Origin: Agromyces lapidis
GTDB lineage: Bacteria; Actinomycetota; Actinomycetes; Actinomycetales; Microbacteriaceae
Direction of reading: 5' to 3'
Length of the DNA stretch: 64,000 nt
Assembly (NCBI RefSeq): GCF_009749405.1
Contig: NZ_WBIQ01000002.1
Location: forward strand, 186,001 to 250,000
The notes beneath the pieces are model-generated. The model had not been told where the DNA came from. It saw only the letters and a list, made by a program, of their open reading frames with translations, and made no database searches. Positions within the stretch are counted from its first letter, which is position 1, and each line of letters begins with the position of its first letter. Of this stretch, positions 44,068 to 57,025 are shown piece after piece. The translations under genes and the position numbers were made by a program.

Positions 44068-45237
44068 TCACCCGGCGCGCACCGCGGCGATGAGCGCCTC
44101 GGCGACGCGCTCCTGCTGCGCCCTGGTGAGGTGGGGCGACATCGGCAGCGAGAGCAGCCGTGGCGCCTCGGTCTCGCTCACCGTGAGCGGGACGGTCCGA
44201 GGGTGGTCCCGGAACGCGGGCGTGCGGTGGATCGGCGAGGGGTAGTGGATGCCGGCGCCGATGCCGGCGGCGGCGAGCTCGCCGAGGACGCGGTCGCGCT
44301 CGTCGAGGCGGACGACGTAGAGGTGCCAGGCGTCCTCGTTGCCCGGCAGGACCGTCGGGAGGACGACCTCGTCGATCCCGCCCAGCAGTTCGGCGTAGTA
44401 CGCGGCGGCGGCACGACGTCGGGCGTTCCACTCGGGGAGCCGGCTGAGCTTCACGTCGAGCACGACGGCCTGCAGGGCATCGAGCCGGGAGTTGAAGCCG
44501 ACCAGGTCGTGGGCGTACTTCGTGCGGCTGCCGTGCGCGGCGAGGGTGCGCACCGTGTCGGCCAGCTTCTCGTCGTCGGTCGTGACCGCACCGCCGTCGC
44601 CGGCCGCGCCGAGGTTCTTCCCCGGGTAGAAGCTGGTCGCGGCGATCGCGCCGAGCCCGCCCGCCGTACGGCCGAACCGCGTCGCGCCCTGCGCCTGCGC
44701 GGCATCCTCGACGACGACCGCGCCGCACGCCTCGGCGATCGGGGAGTAGCGCTCGATCGGCGCCACCTGCCCGAAGAGGTGCACGGGGACGATCGCCCGG
44801 GTGCGATCGGTGACGGCGGCCGCCGCGCTCGCCGGGTCGAGGAGCAGCACATCGGGCAGTGCATCGGCGAAGACCGGCGTCGCGCCGGCACGCACCACCG
44901 CCTCGGCGGTGGCGATGAATGAGTTCGCGGGAAGGATCACCTCGTCGCCGGCGCCGAGGCCGAGCGCCCGGAGGGCGAGCTCGAGCGCATCGGTCCCGTT
45001 CGCGACGCCCACGCAGGAGCGGACCCCGACGCTCTGCGCGTACGCCGTCTCGAACGCGGCGACGTTCGGACCGCCGATGAAGGTCGCCGTGCGGAGCACC
45101 TCGAGGAGCGCGGGCTCGAGCTCGTCGCGGATCTCCTCGAACTGGGCCGCGAGGTCGAGGAACGGGACCGGTTCGGGTGCTCCCGACGCAGTCGGGTGCT
45201 GGGCGGGCGAGGGTCCGTCACGGGTGCCGGTGGGCAT
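44068..45237 (-). CDS. DegT/DnrJ/EryC1 family PLP aminotransferase, second
   Basis: A 389-residue aminotransferase or sugar dehydratase relative. Lysine motif TSFYPGKNLGAAGDGGAV; the rest, VPVHLFGQVAPI and VEDAAQAQGATRFG, resembles the 3-amino or 3-keto-sugar type (FdtB/WecE-like). Start at 45237 is chosen because GGAGG lies five bases upstream; a start 30 bases earlier is possible. The two DegT proteins are only distantly related. On the minus strand it is isolated from the operon, so it may have its own promoter in the 108-base gap to VanZ. Confidence 0.9.
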   Translation of the reverse strand: MPTGTRDGPSPAQHPTASGAPEPVPFLDLAAQFEEIRDELEPALLEVLRTATFIGGPNVAAFETAYAQSVGVRSCVGVANGTDALELALRALGLGAGDEVILPANSFIATAEAVVRAGATPVFADALPDVLLLDPASAAAAVTDRTRAIVPVHLFGQVAPIERYSPIAEACGAVVVEDAAQAQGATRFGRTAGGLGAIAATSFYPGKNLGAAGDGGAVTTDDEKLADTVRTLAAHGSRTKYAHDLVGFNSRLDALQAVVLDVKLSRLPEWNARRRAAAAYYAELLGGIDEVVLPTVLPGNEDAWHLYVVRLDERDRVLGELAAAGIGAGIHYPSPIHRTPAFRDHPRTVPLTVSETEAPRLLSLPMSPHLTRAQQERVAEALIAAVRAG

Positions 45238-45345
45238 GGCCGCCTCCAAGGGTCGTGCTGCTGCCATCGTCCTCGCACGTCGTTGCGACGACGACCCCCC
45301 GTACGGGTAGGTGCGGCCGACGACAGTCGGGCCTACGCTGCACGG

Positions 45346-45846
45346 ATGGGGGAGGCGACCCCGACGAGCGGCGCCCCGGACGAGCCCGTCGGCGACGAGG
45401 GCGCGACCGGATCGTCGCGACTCCGGCGGGCCGCCGCGGTCGCGTTGGTGCTCTACGCCGTCGCGCTCGCGGCATTCCTGCTCGTGCCCGGCGCACCCAG
45501 CACGGCGCTCGACGCGTCGTTGGGCGTCGTCAGGGAGGGACTCGGCTGGTCGAGCGTGCCCCGCGGGGCGATCGAGGTCGCCGCGAACGTCGCCGTCTTC
45601 ATCCCGCTCGGGTTCCTGATCGCCGCCGTCACCGGGCGGCGATCGATCGGCATCCTCCTTCCGGCCGCGCTCTCGCTCCTCGCCGAGGCGGTGCAGCTGA
45701 TGCTGCCCGATCGCACGGCGAGCCTCCGGGATGTCGCGGCGAACGTGACGGGAGCCGTGCTCGGAGCGCTGCTCGCGTGGGCGGTCGTGCCGCATCGCCG
45801 TCGACCGACGCGTCCTCCCGCCGAGATTTCGCCCTCGAACGGGTGA
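45346..45846 (+). CDS. VanZ family membrane protein, second copy
   Basis: A 166-residue VanZ-like protein with four helices: NVAVFIPLGFLIAAVTGRR, LAEAVQLMLPDRTASLRDVA and NVTGAVLGALLAWAVVP. It is related to the VanZ at 3780-4340 over the core. It is located in the polysaccharide locus, where VanZ-like proteins often occur, perhaps acting on lipid-linked sugars, though this is not proved. Leaderless: TACGCT (45334-45339) ends six bases before the ATG. Confidence 0.83.
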   Translation: MGEATPTSGAPDEPVGDEGATGSSRLRRAAAVALVLYAVALAAFLLVPGAPSTALDASLGVVREGLGWSSVPRGAIEVAANVAVFIPLGFLIAAVTGRRSIGILLPAALSLLAEAVQLMLPDRTASLRDVAANVTGAVLGALLAWAVVPHRRRPTRPPAEISPSNG

Positions 45847-45870
45847 CGTGCGCGCCGGGCGCGCACGGAC

Positions 45871-45876
45871 GATAAT
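45871..45876 (+). promoter_or_regulatory. Candidate -10 of the rfbF operon
   Basis: GATAAT is the only close -10 consensus in the 90-base gap before rfbF and stands out in high-GC DNA. No -35 at 16-18 bases is convincing. The leader of about 55 bases ends with GGGAGG before the ATG. Confidence 0.4.
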
Positions 45877-45936
45877 CGGCAGCAGAGCCATTCCGAGCAA
45901 TCCTCAGCTCATTCCCGGAGTGACGGGAGGAACCCC

Positions 45937-46776
45937 ATGAGCATCGAAGACGTCCCGGTCTTCATCCTCGCAGGCGGACTGGGAACGAGGTTCCGGGAGC
46001 AGACCCACCTGCTGCCGAAGCCCATGATCGAGGTCGGCGGCAAGCCGATCCTGTGGCACATCATGGACACCTACGCGGGCTTCGGCTTCCGCCGTTTCGT
46101 GGTGTGCGCCGGCTACAAGGCCGAAGTGATCAAGGACTACTTCCTCAACTACCAGAAGATCCACTCGGATTTCACGGTCGACATGCGCCGGCGAACCGTG
46201 ACGTTCCACTCCAACGGAGTGGAGGACTGGTCGGTGACGGTCGCGGACACCGGGGCGACGACCATGACCGGGTACCGCGTGCACGACGCGACCGACCGAT
46301 TCCTCGCCGACTGCGACACGTTCGCGCTCACCTACGGCGACGGGCTGACCGACGCGAACCTCGGGGCGGAACTCGCGTTCCACCGTGCGCACGGCAAGAT
46401 CGGCACCGTGCTCGGGATCCACCCGCCCTCCCGCTTCGGCGAGCTGAAGGCGAAGAACGACGCCGTCACCACGTTCGCCGAGAAACGACCGCTCGCGAAC
46501 AGCTGGATCTCGGGCGGGTTCTTCTTCCTCGACCGCCGCTTCACCTCCTACCTGTCGTCCGACCCCGATCTCGTCCTCGAGGAGTCGCCGATGCGGTCGC
46601 TCGTCGCAGACCACGAGCTCATGATGTACCGGCACGAAGGATTCTGGGCCTGCATGGACACCCAGCGCGACCGCGACCAGCTCGACGCCCTCGCGAACGG
46701 GCCGAACCCGCCGTGGCGCCCGGAGCTCCAGATCCAGTCGGACCGGCCCCTGCGCATCACGGTCGGTGCCCGTTGA
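45937..46776 (+). CDS. rfbF: Glucose-1-phosphate cytidylyltransferase
   Basis: A 279-residue nucleotidyltransferase making CDP-glucose from CTP and glucose 1-phosphate. The signature LAGGLGTRFREQTHLLPKPM with IEVGGKPILWHIM, the Gln-Thr after the loop, YGDGLTDANLGAEL and SWISGGFFFLDRRF match RfbF rather than RmlA/GalU. GGGAGGAACCCC precedes the ATG. First gene of a coupled run; its stop overlaps the next gene's TTG start. A CDP-glucose 4,6-dehydratase of standard type is not seen nearby. Confidence 0.95.
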   Translation: MSIEDVPVFILAGGLGTRFREQTHLLPKPMIEVGGKPILWHIMDTYAGFGFRRFVVCAGYKAEVIKDYFLNYQKIHSDFTVDMRRRTVTFHSNGVEDWSVTVADTGATTMTGYRVHDATDRFLADCDTFALTYGDGLTDANLGAELAFHRAHGKIGTVLGIHPPSRFGELKAKNDAVTTFAEKRPLANSWISGGFFFLDRRFTSYLSSDPDLVLEESPMRSLVADHELMMYRHEGFWACMDTQRDRDQLDALANGPNPPWRPELQIQSDRPLRITVGAR

Positions 46777-47864
46777 CGCCGGTCGATCCCCGGGCGGAGG
46801 ACCTCGCCGGGATCCACGAGCGCTTCACCTCCCGCGCCGCCCTCAGGGACAGCACGGTGGTCGTCACCGGCGCAGGCGGGTTCCTCGGCTACTACCTCGT
46901 GGGCTACCTCGTCGAGTACGCGGCCGAGCTCGGTCTCGCGGGCGTGATCGCGGTCGACAACGGGGTGGCCTCCGAGGAGCACTGGCTCGCCCGACTGGCC
47001 GCACGGAATCCGCGCCTCGAGGTCGTCGTGGGCGATGCCGCCGAGTTCGCCCGTGGGCGGCTCGCCGAGGTCCGGGGCCGTGTGCATCTCGTGCACGCCG
47101 CCTCGATCGCGTCGCCGACCACGTATCGACGGTTCCCGCTCGAGACGATCGACGCGAACGTGTGGGGCCTGCGGGCGATGCTCGACGCCGCGCGAGAGGC
47201 GGACCTCGGCGGCTTCCTCTTCTACTCGAGCAGCGAGATCTACGGTGATCCCCCGCCGGAGGCGATCCCCACGCCGGAGGACTACCTCGGCAACGTCTCG
47301 TGCGTCGGCCCCCGTGCCTGCTATGACGAATCGAAGCGGATCGGGGAGACGCTCTGCTGGGTCTACGCCACGCAGTTCGGCATGCCCGTCACCGTCGTGC
47401 GCCCCTTCAACAACTTCGGCCCCGGCATGCGCCCGACGGATCGGCGGCTGCCCGCCGACCTCGCCGCACGCGTCCTCGCCGGCGAAGACCTCGAGCTGTT
47501 CTCGTCGGGGGCCCCGAGCCGGACCTTCTGCTACGTTGCCGACGCCGTCGTCGGCTACCTGCTCGCGCTGACGCACGGCCGCTACGACTGCTTCAACATC
47601 GGGGCCGATCGGCCGGAGCTCTCCGTCGAGGCGTTCGCCGATCGCTTCCGCGCCGTCGCCGCCGAGCTGCTCGGCTACGGGGGCTCCGTCGTCCGGCGAA
47701 TCTCCGACGACCCCGACTATCTGACCGGCAACCCGCAGCGCCGGTGCCCCGACCTCTCGAAGGCGCGCGCGGTGCTCGGCTACGAGCCCCGCGTCGACGT
47801 CGACGCGGGGATCGCCCGCTTCCTCTCGCACCTCGTGCTCGAGCGCGACGGGGCGATGGCATGA
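46773..47864 (+). CDS. NAD-dependent epimerase/dehydratase (SDR), TTG start
   Basis: A 363-residue extended SDR. VVTGAGGFLGYYLVGYLVE is the cofactor site, FYSSSEIYGDPPPEA and CYDESKRIGETLCW hold Ser and Tyr/Lys, and VVRPFNNFGPGMRPTDRR resembles UDP-glucuronate decarboxylase and dTDP-sugar enzymes. TTG at 46773 forms a four-base overlap (TTGA) with the rfbF stop, the same geometry as the ATGA junctions here, and later in-frame starts would cut the cofactor motif. Substrate may be a CDP- or UDP-sugar. Confidence 0.88.
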   Translation: MTPVDPRAEDLAGIHERFTSRAALRDSTVVVTGAGGFLGYYLVGYLVEYAAELGLAGVIAVDNGVASEEHWLARLAARNPRLEVVVGDAAEFARGRLAEVRGRVHLVHAASIASPTTYRRFPLETIDANVWGLRAMLDAAREADLGGFLFYSSSEIYGDPPPEAIPTPEDYLGNVSCVGPRACYDESKRIGETLCWVYATQFGMPVTVVRPFNNFGPGMRPTDRRLPADLAARVLAGEDLELFSSGAPSRTFCYVADAVVGYLLALTHGRYDCFNIGADRPELSVEAFADRFRAVAAELLGYGGSVVRRISDDPDYLTGNPQRRCPDLSKARAVLGYEPRVDVDAGIARFLSHLVLERDGAMA

Positions 47865-49198
47865 ACGTCACGATCATCGGCACGGGCTACGTCGGGCTCG
47901 TCACGGGGCTCGGCCTCGCAGCGGCCGGGCACACCGTGCTCGGCGTCGACTCCCGCCCCGAGGTCGTCGAGCGGCTGAACGCCGGACGCCCCCACATCTA
48001 CGAGGACGGGGTCTCCGAGGCCCTCGAGCGGATGCTCCTGGCCAGGCGCATCCGATTCGCGGAGCCCGACGTGGAGCAGATCGCGGCGACCGATGTCGTG
48101 CTGATCGCCGTCGGCACGCCGTCGACCGCGGACGGCATCGACCTCGCCCAGGTGCGCAGCGCGGTGGAGCTCGCCGCCCACGCGCTCCGACGGTCGGCCA
48201 CCCCGATGAGCGTGATCATGAAGAGCACCGTCGTGCCTGGGACCACCCGCGAACTCGTGCCACGCGTCATCCGGGAGACCACGGGCATGGAGCCGGACGA
48301 GTACGGGCTCGGGATGACGCCGGAGTTCCTCCGCGAGGGCTCCGCGCTCGCCGACTTCTCGACGCCGGACCGCCTCGTGCTCGGATACGAGAACGAGCGG
48401 GGGCTCGACGCGCTGCGGGAGCTCTTCGCGCGCTTCGAGGCGCCTCGACTCGAGGTGAACACGTCGACGGCCGAGCTCATCAAGTACGCGAACAACCTCT
48501 TCCTGGCGCTGCAGATCTCGGCCTCGAACGAGATCGCCGCCGTGGCATCCTCATTGGGCGACGTCGACCCCCGCGTCGTGATGCAGGGCGTGCTCGCCGA
48601 CCACCGCTGGAGCGGTGCGCCGCAGCCGGGCAAGGCCGCACCGCCGATCGAGCGGTACCTCGTGCCGGGGCCGGGGTTCGGCGGGAGCTGCTTCCCGAAG
48701 GACGTGCAGGCGATCCGCGAGTTCGGACGGCAGCTGGGGGTGCCCATGGCGATGGCCACGGCCATCCTCGAGGTGAACCGCCGTCAACCGCGCGCGAGCC
48801 TCGACGCCATGCTCGACGGACTCGACGCGATCGCCGGCGCCGAGGCGCTCGTGCTCGGCCTCGCTTTCAAGCCGGGAACGGACGACGTCCGCGAGACGCC
48901 GGCGGCGGAGATCGTCCGCGGTCTCCTCGACCGCGCCGCCTCCGTGCGGGTGCACGACCCGATGGCGGCGCGCACGTTCACCGAGGCGTTCGGCCCGTCG
49001 GTGCGGGTCGCCGAGCGTTGGGAGGAGGCCGCGCGGACCGCCGACGTCGTCGTGGTCGTGACCCCGTGGCGGGAGTACGTCCGCCTGCCGGAGTTCGTCG
49101 GCGGCGGGGCGATCGTGCTCGACCCGCGGCGGGCGTTCGAACCCGAATGGTTCGCGGTCGGCGTGCGCTACCGATCGATCGGGGTGCGTGCGCCATGA
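47861..49198 (+). CDS. ugd: UDP-glucose/GDP-mannose dehydrogenase family protein (Ugd-like)
   Basis: A 445-residue NAD-dependent dehydrogenase oxidising C6 of a nucleotide sugar, probably UDP-glucose to UDP-glucuronate. NAD site TIIGTGYVGLVTGLGLAAAG, conserved KSTVVPGTT, the catalytic cysteine in GPGFGGSCFPKDVQAI, and GLAFKPGTDDVRETPA. GYVGLVTG favours UDP-glucose-type over UDP-GlcNAc-type (GYVGLPLA). ATGA overlaps on both sides couple it to the neighbouring genes. Confidence 0.93.
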   Translation: MNVTIIGTGYVGLVTGLGLAAAGHTVLGVDSRPEVVERLNAGRPHIYEDGVSEALERMLLARRIRFAEPDVEQIAATDVVLIAVGTPSTADGIDLAQVRSAVELAAHALRRSATPMSVIMKSTVVPGTTRELVPRVIRETTGMEPDEYGLGMTPEFLREGSALADFSTPDRLVLGYENERGLDALRELFARFEAPRLEVNTSTAELIKYANNLFLALQISASNEIAAVASSLGDVDPRVVMQGVLADHRWSGAPQPGKAAPPIERYLVPGPGFGGSCFPKDVQAIREFGRQLGVPMAMATAILEVNRRQPRASLDAMLDGLDAIAGAEALVLGLAFKPGTDDVRETPAAEIVRGLLDRAASVRVHDPMAARTFTEAFGPSVRVAERWEEAARTADVVVVVTPWREYVRLPEFVGGGAIVLDPRRAFEPEWFAVGVRYRSIGVRAP

Positions 49199-49746
49199 CG
49201 GAGGTCCGGGAGACGCCGATCCCGGGGTGCGTCGTCGTCGGCTTCCACCGGGCGCACGACGACCGCGGGTCGTTCGAGCGGGCCTACAGCGCCGACGAGC
49301 TCGCCGAGGTCGGCCACGGGTTCTGGATCGTGCAGGCGAACGTCGCGACGACCACGCGCGCCGGGACGGTCCGCGGCCTGCACTACCAGCTCGCGCCGTA
49401 CGGCGAGCAGAAGCTCGTGCGCTGCGTCCGCGGCGCGGTCTTCGACGTCGCCGTCGACCTGCGCGAGGGGAGCCCCGCGCGCGGGCGATGGTTCGGGATC
49501 GAGCTCACGCCGGAGAACGGACTGGCGATCCTGATCCCGCGCGGATGCGCGCACGGGTATCTCAGCCTGCTGCCCGACAGCCAGATGGTCTACTTCAGCG
49601 ACGCCGCCTACTGGCCTGCGGCCGAGCGCGTGCTCGCGGCGGAGCACGAGGAGACCGGGATCGTCTGGCCGATCCCGGTCGTCGAGTCGAGTGCGAAGGA
49701 CGCCGCGGCGTCGCGCACCGACCGGCCGGAGTGGTCGGGCTACTGA
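49195..49746 (+). CDS. dTDP-4-dehydrorhamnose 3,5-epimerase family protein (RmlC-like)
   Basis: A 183-residue cupin epimerase. RmlC features: HDDRGSFERAYSADEL, TVRGLHYQLAP with the catalytic His, RCVRGAVFDVAVDLREGSP and LIPRGCAHGYLSL. It isomerises a 4-keto-6-deoxy-hexose nucleotide; with rfbF in the operon the substrate could be a CDP-sugar. ATGA overlap with ugd upstream and TGATG overlap with the next SDR downstream suggest coupled translation. Confidence 0.92.
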   Translation: MTEVRETPIPGCVVVGFHRAHDDRGSFERAYSADELAEVGHGFWIVQANVATTTRAGTVRGLHYQLAPYGEQKLVRCVRGAVFDVAVDLREGSPARGRWFGIELTPENGLAILIPRGCAHGYLSLLPDSQMVYFSDAAYWPAAERVLAAEHEETGIVWPIPVVESSAKDAAASRTDRPEWSGY

Positions 49747-50690
49747 TGTCCCGCCCCGTTCGGCTGCTGATGACCGGGGCGACCTCGTTCAGCGGTGCCT
49801 GGATGGCCCGCGCCTGCGCCGACGCGGGCATCGAGGTGCATGCGGCGATCCGGTCGGACCGGTCGACGTACGACGGGGTGCGCTCGCATCGGCTCGCCAT
49901 GCTCGGCGGCTCGGTGACCCTGCACACCGGTGCGGTGCACCGGGCCGGGGCGCTCGCGGCGCTCATCACCGAGGTCGGGGCGGATGTCGTCGGGTACCAC
50001 GGGTACCCGATGGAGGGCTTCCGCTCGCCGGACTACGACGCCCTCGGGGCCGCGGCGGCGGTGACCGCCGATCTCGACGCCGAGCTCGCCGCCGCCGCCG
50101 ATGCCGGGTCCGTGATCGTGTACACGGGGACCGTGTACGAGCCCGGCCCGGTCGCCGGGGCTGAGGCCCGCGCCGCGGTGTCGGCCTACGGGCTCTCGAA
50201 GCGCGTCGCGTACGAGCGGCTCCGTCTGGCCGGAAGCCGCGCCGGGGTGCCGGTGCACCGCTTCGTCATCCCCAACCCGTTCGGGCCGCTCGAGGAGGGC
50301 CGCTTCGGCAACCACCTCGCGACCGCCTGGGGACGCGGCGAGACGCCCGTGGTGCGCACGCCGCGCCTCGTCCGCGACAACATCCCGGTGCGGGAGCTCG
50401 CCGTGCGGTACGCCGCCTTCGTCCTCGCAGGGGACGGGCGGGCCGTCTCGCTCGAGCCCTCCGGGTACATCGAGAGCCAGTTCGCCTTCGCCGGCCGTCT
50501 GGCCGAGGCGGTCGGCGTCCGCCTCGGCCGCGTCCTCCCGCTCGAGGCGCTGTGGGATGCCCCGATCGAGGAGCCGCTCGTCGTGGTGAACGACGGGCGG
50601 ACCTCGGCCACGTTCGCCGCGAACGAGGCCGCCTACTGGGACGAGTACGCCGAGCACCTCCGCCAGCTCATGGCGGCGAGCGTTTCGTGA
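49746..50690 (+). CDS. NAD(P)-dependent SDR, sugar reductase/epimerase-like
   Basis: A 314-residue Rossmann protein: LMTGATSFSGAWMARACADA at the N-terminus and AYGLSKRVAYERLRLAG with Tyr/Lys. VYTGTVYEPGPV stands in place of the usual serine motif. It is weakly similar to other SDRs, and could be a 4-keto-sugar reductase finishing the RmlC product. It starts with the last base of the previous stop (TGATG). The run ends here with an 88-base gap before the Gfo/Idh gene. Confidence 0.85.
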   Translation: MSRPVRLLMTGATSFSGAWMARACADAGIEVHAAIRSDRSTYDGVRSHRLAMLGGSVTLHTGAVHRAGALAALITEVGADVVGYHGYPMEGFRSPDYDALGAAAAVTADLDAELAAAADAGSVIVYTGTVYEPGPVAGAEARAAVSAYGLSKRVAYERLRLAGSRAGVPVHRFVIPNPFGPLEEGRFGNHLATAWGRGETPVVRTPRLVRDNIPVRELAVRYAAFVLAGDGRAVSLEPSGYIESQFAFAGRLAEAVGVRLGRVLPLEALWDAPIEEPLVVVNDGRTSATFAANEAAYWDEYAEHLRQLMAASVS

Positions 50691-50778
50691 GCGCCGATGC
50701 ACCCGTTCGGGGGGACGCGAAGACGCGGGAATCGTGACATGTTCGAACTGAGTAATTCTCATTGAAGGGTTGGGTTCC

Positions 50779-51831
50779 GTGACCGACTCGCTGGGCATCG
50801 CCGTCATCGGCGCAGGGTACTGGGGACCGAACCTCGCGCGGAATCTCCACGCGAGCGCCGACTGGCGCCTCGACGTGATCTGCGACCTGGATCCCGATCG
50901 GGCGGCGGCGCTCGCCGCCCGATTCGGCGGAGCACGACCGGAGACGGACGTCGGGGCGGTGCTCGCCGACCCGCGCATCGACGCCGTCGCGATCGCGACT
51001 CCGGCGCGCACGCACGCGTCCCTCGCGTGCGCCGCGCTCGAGGCGGGCAAGCACGTGCTCGTCGAGAAGCCGCTCGCGGACAGCGGCGCCCACGCGGAAT
51101 CGATGATCGAGGCGGCGGCCGCGAACCGCCTCGTGCTCATGGCCGACCACACCTACTGCTACACGCCCGCCGTCCTCAAGATCCGCGAGCTCATCGCCGA
51201 GGGGGCGCTCGGCGACATCCTGTTCCTCGACTCCGTCCGCATCAACCTCGGTCTCATCCAGCCCGACGTCGACGTCTTCTGGGATCTCGCCCCGCACGAC
51301 CTGTCGGTGATCGACTTCGTCCTGCCCGACGGGCTCCGACCCGAGTCGGTCTCCGCGATCGGCGCCGACCCGCTGGGAGCGGGTCGGGCCTGCCTCGGAT
51401 ACCTCACGCTTCCGCTCGGCGGCGGGGCGGTCGCCCACGTCCACGTCAACTGGCTCAGCCCGACGAAGGTCCGGCAGATGATCATCGGCGGAACGCGTCG
51501 CACGCTCGTCTGGGACGACCTCAACCCGCAGCAGCGGCTCAGCGTCTACGACCGCGGCGTGGACCTGGAGCTCCAGACGCTCGACGGCGTGGAGCGGGCC
51601 GAGGCGACCGTGTCGTACCGGCTCGGCGACACCTGGTCTCCTGCCCTTCCGGAACGCGAGGCGATCGCAGTCATGGTCGGCGAGTTCGCCGCGAGCATCC
51701 GCGAGGGCCGCGCCGCCCGCACCGACGGCGCCGCCGGTGTGCGGGTGCTGCGCGTGCTCGAGGCCGCGACCGCGAGCGCCGCCGACGGCGGAGCGCCCGT
51801 CGCCGTCCGCATCCCGGAGCCGGTGTCATGA
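50779..51831 (+). CDS. Gfo/Idh/MocA family oxidoreductase
   Basis: A 350-residue NAD(P)-dependent oxidoreductase: VIGAGYWGPNLARN (Rossmann), EKPLADSGAHAE with the conserved Lys, and the HDLSVIDFVLP region. In polysaccharide loci these proteins often oxidise C3 of UDP-GlcNAc-type sugars before DegT transamination. GTG start at 50779 was preferred because GAAGGG lies nine bases upstream; a TTG nine bases before it directly abuts that site. The 88-base gap upstream (AT-rich around 50740-50760) may hold a promoter. Confidence 0.92.
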   Translation: MTDSLGIAVIGAGYWGPNLARNLHASADWRLDVICDLDPDRAAALAARFGGARPETDVGAVLADPRIDAVAIATPARTHASLACAALEAGKHVLVEKPLADSGAHAESMIEAAAANRLVLMADHTYCYTPAVLKIRELIAEGALGDILFLDSVRINLGLIQPDVDVFWDLAPHDLSVIDFVLPDGLRPESVSAIGADPLGAGRACLGYLTLPLGGGAVAHVHVNWLSPTKVRQMIIGGTRRTLVWDDLNPQQRLSVYDRGVDLELQTLDGVERAEATVSYRLGDTWSPALPEREAIAVMVGEFAASIREGRAARTDGAAGVRVLRVLEAATASAADGGAPVAVRIPEPVS

Positions 51832-52477
51832 ACGAGGTCGTGCTCATCGGGGCGAGCGGGCTCGCACGTGAGGTCGTCGCCTCCGTGCAGGGCGCGAACC
51901 GCTACATCGGCATCCTCGACGACGACCCGGCGACCCACGGCCGGACGATCGCGGGGCTTCCCGTGCTCGGCGGAGTCGAGCTCGCCGCCGACCGCGCCGA
52001 GCGTCTCCTCGTGTGCGTCGGGGCCGGCGTGCTCCGGCGCGCGATCGTGCGACGGCTCGCCCTGCTCGGCGTCGGCGCGGATCGCTACGCCGCCCACGTC
52101 GCCGACCACGCCGTGATCGGCGCCGGCAGTCGCATCGGGGCCGGCGCCGTCCTCCTCGACGGCGTCGTCGTCACCGCCGACGCCGTCGTCGGCCACCACG
52201 TCGTGGTGATGCCGAACACGGTGGTGACCCACGACGACGTCGTCGGCGACTTCGTCACGCTCGCCGCCGGCGTGGCCCTCGGTGGCGGCGTCAGCCTCGG
52301 CGAGGCCGCCTTCCTCGGCATGAACGCCGCCGTCGCCCCCGGCGTCGTCATCGGACGGGACGCCGTCATCGGCATGGGCGCGGTCGTGCTCGCCGATGTG
52401 CCCCCCGCGCAGACCTGGGCCGGTGTACCGGCCCACCCCCTCACCCGCAATGACCCGAAGATCGCGAGGTCGGGACC

Positions 52478-52481
<4 letters not shown>
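51828..52481 (+). CDS. NeuD/PglD-like sugar O- or N-acetyltransferase
   Basis: A 217-residue two-domain protein: an N-terminal Rossmann-like part (VVLIGASGLAREVVASVQGA, residues 4-23) and a left-handed beta-helix of hexapeptide repeats (GAGSRIGAGAVLLDGVVVT through GRDAVIGMGAVVLADVP). This is the NeuD/PglD layout. It likely acetylates an amino sugar made by the Gfo/Idh and DegT enzymes. ATGA overlap with the upstream gene and GTGA overlap with the giant secreted protein downstream. Confidence 0.92.
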
Positions 52482-57024
<4,543 letters not shown>

Positions 57025-57025
<1 letters not shown>

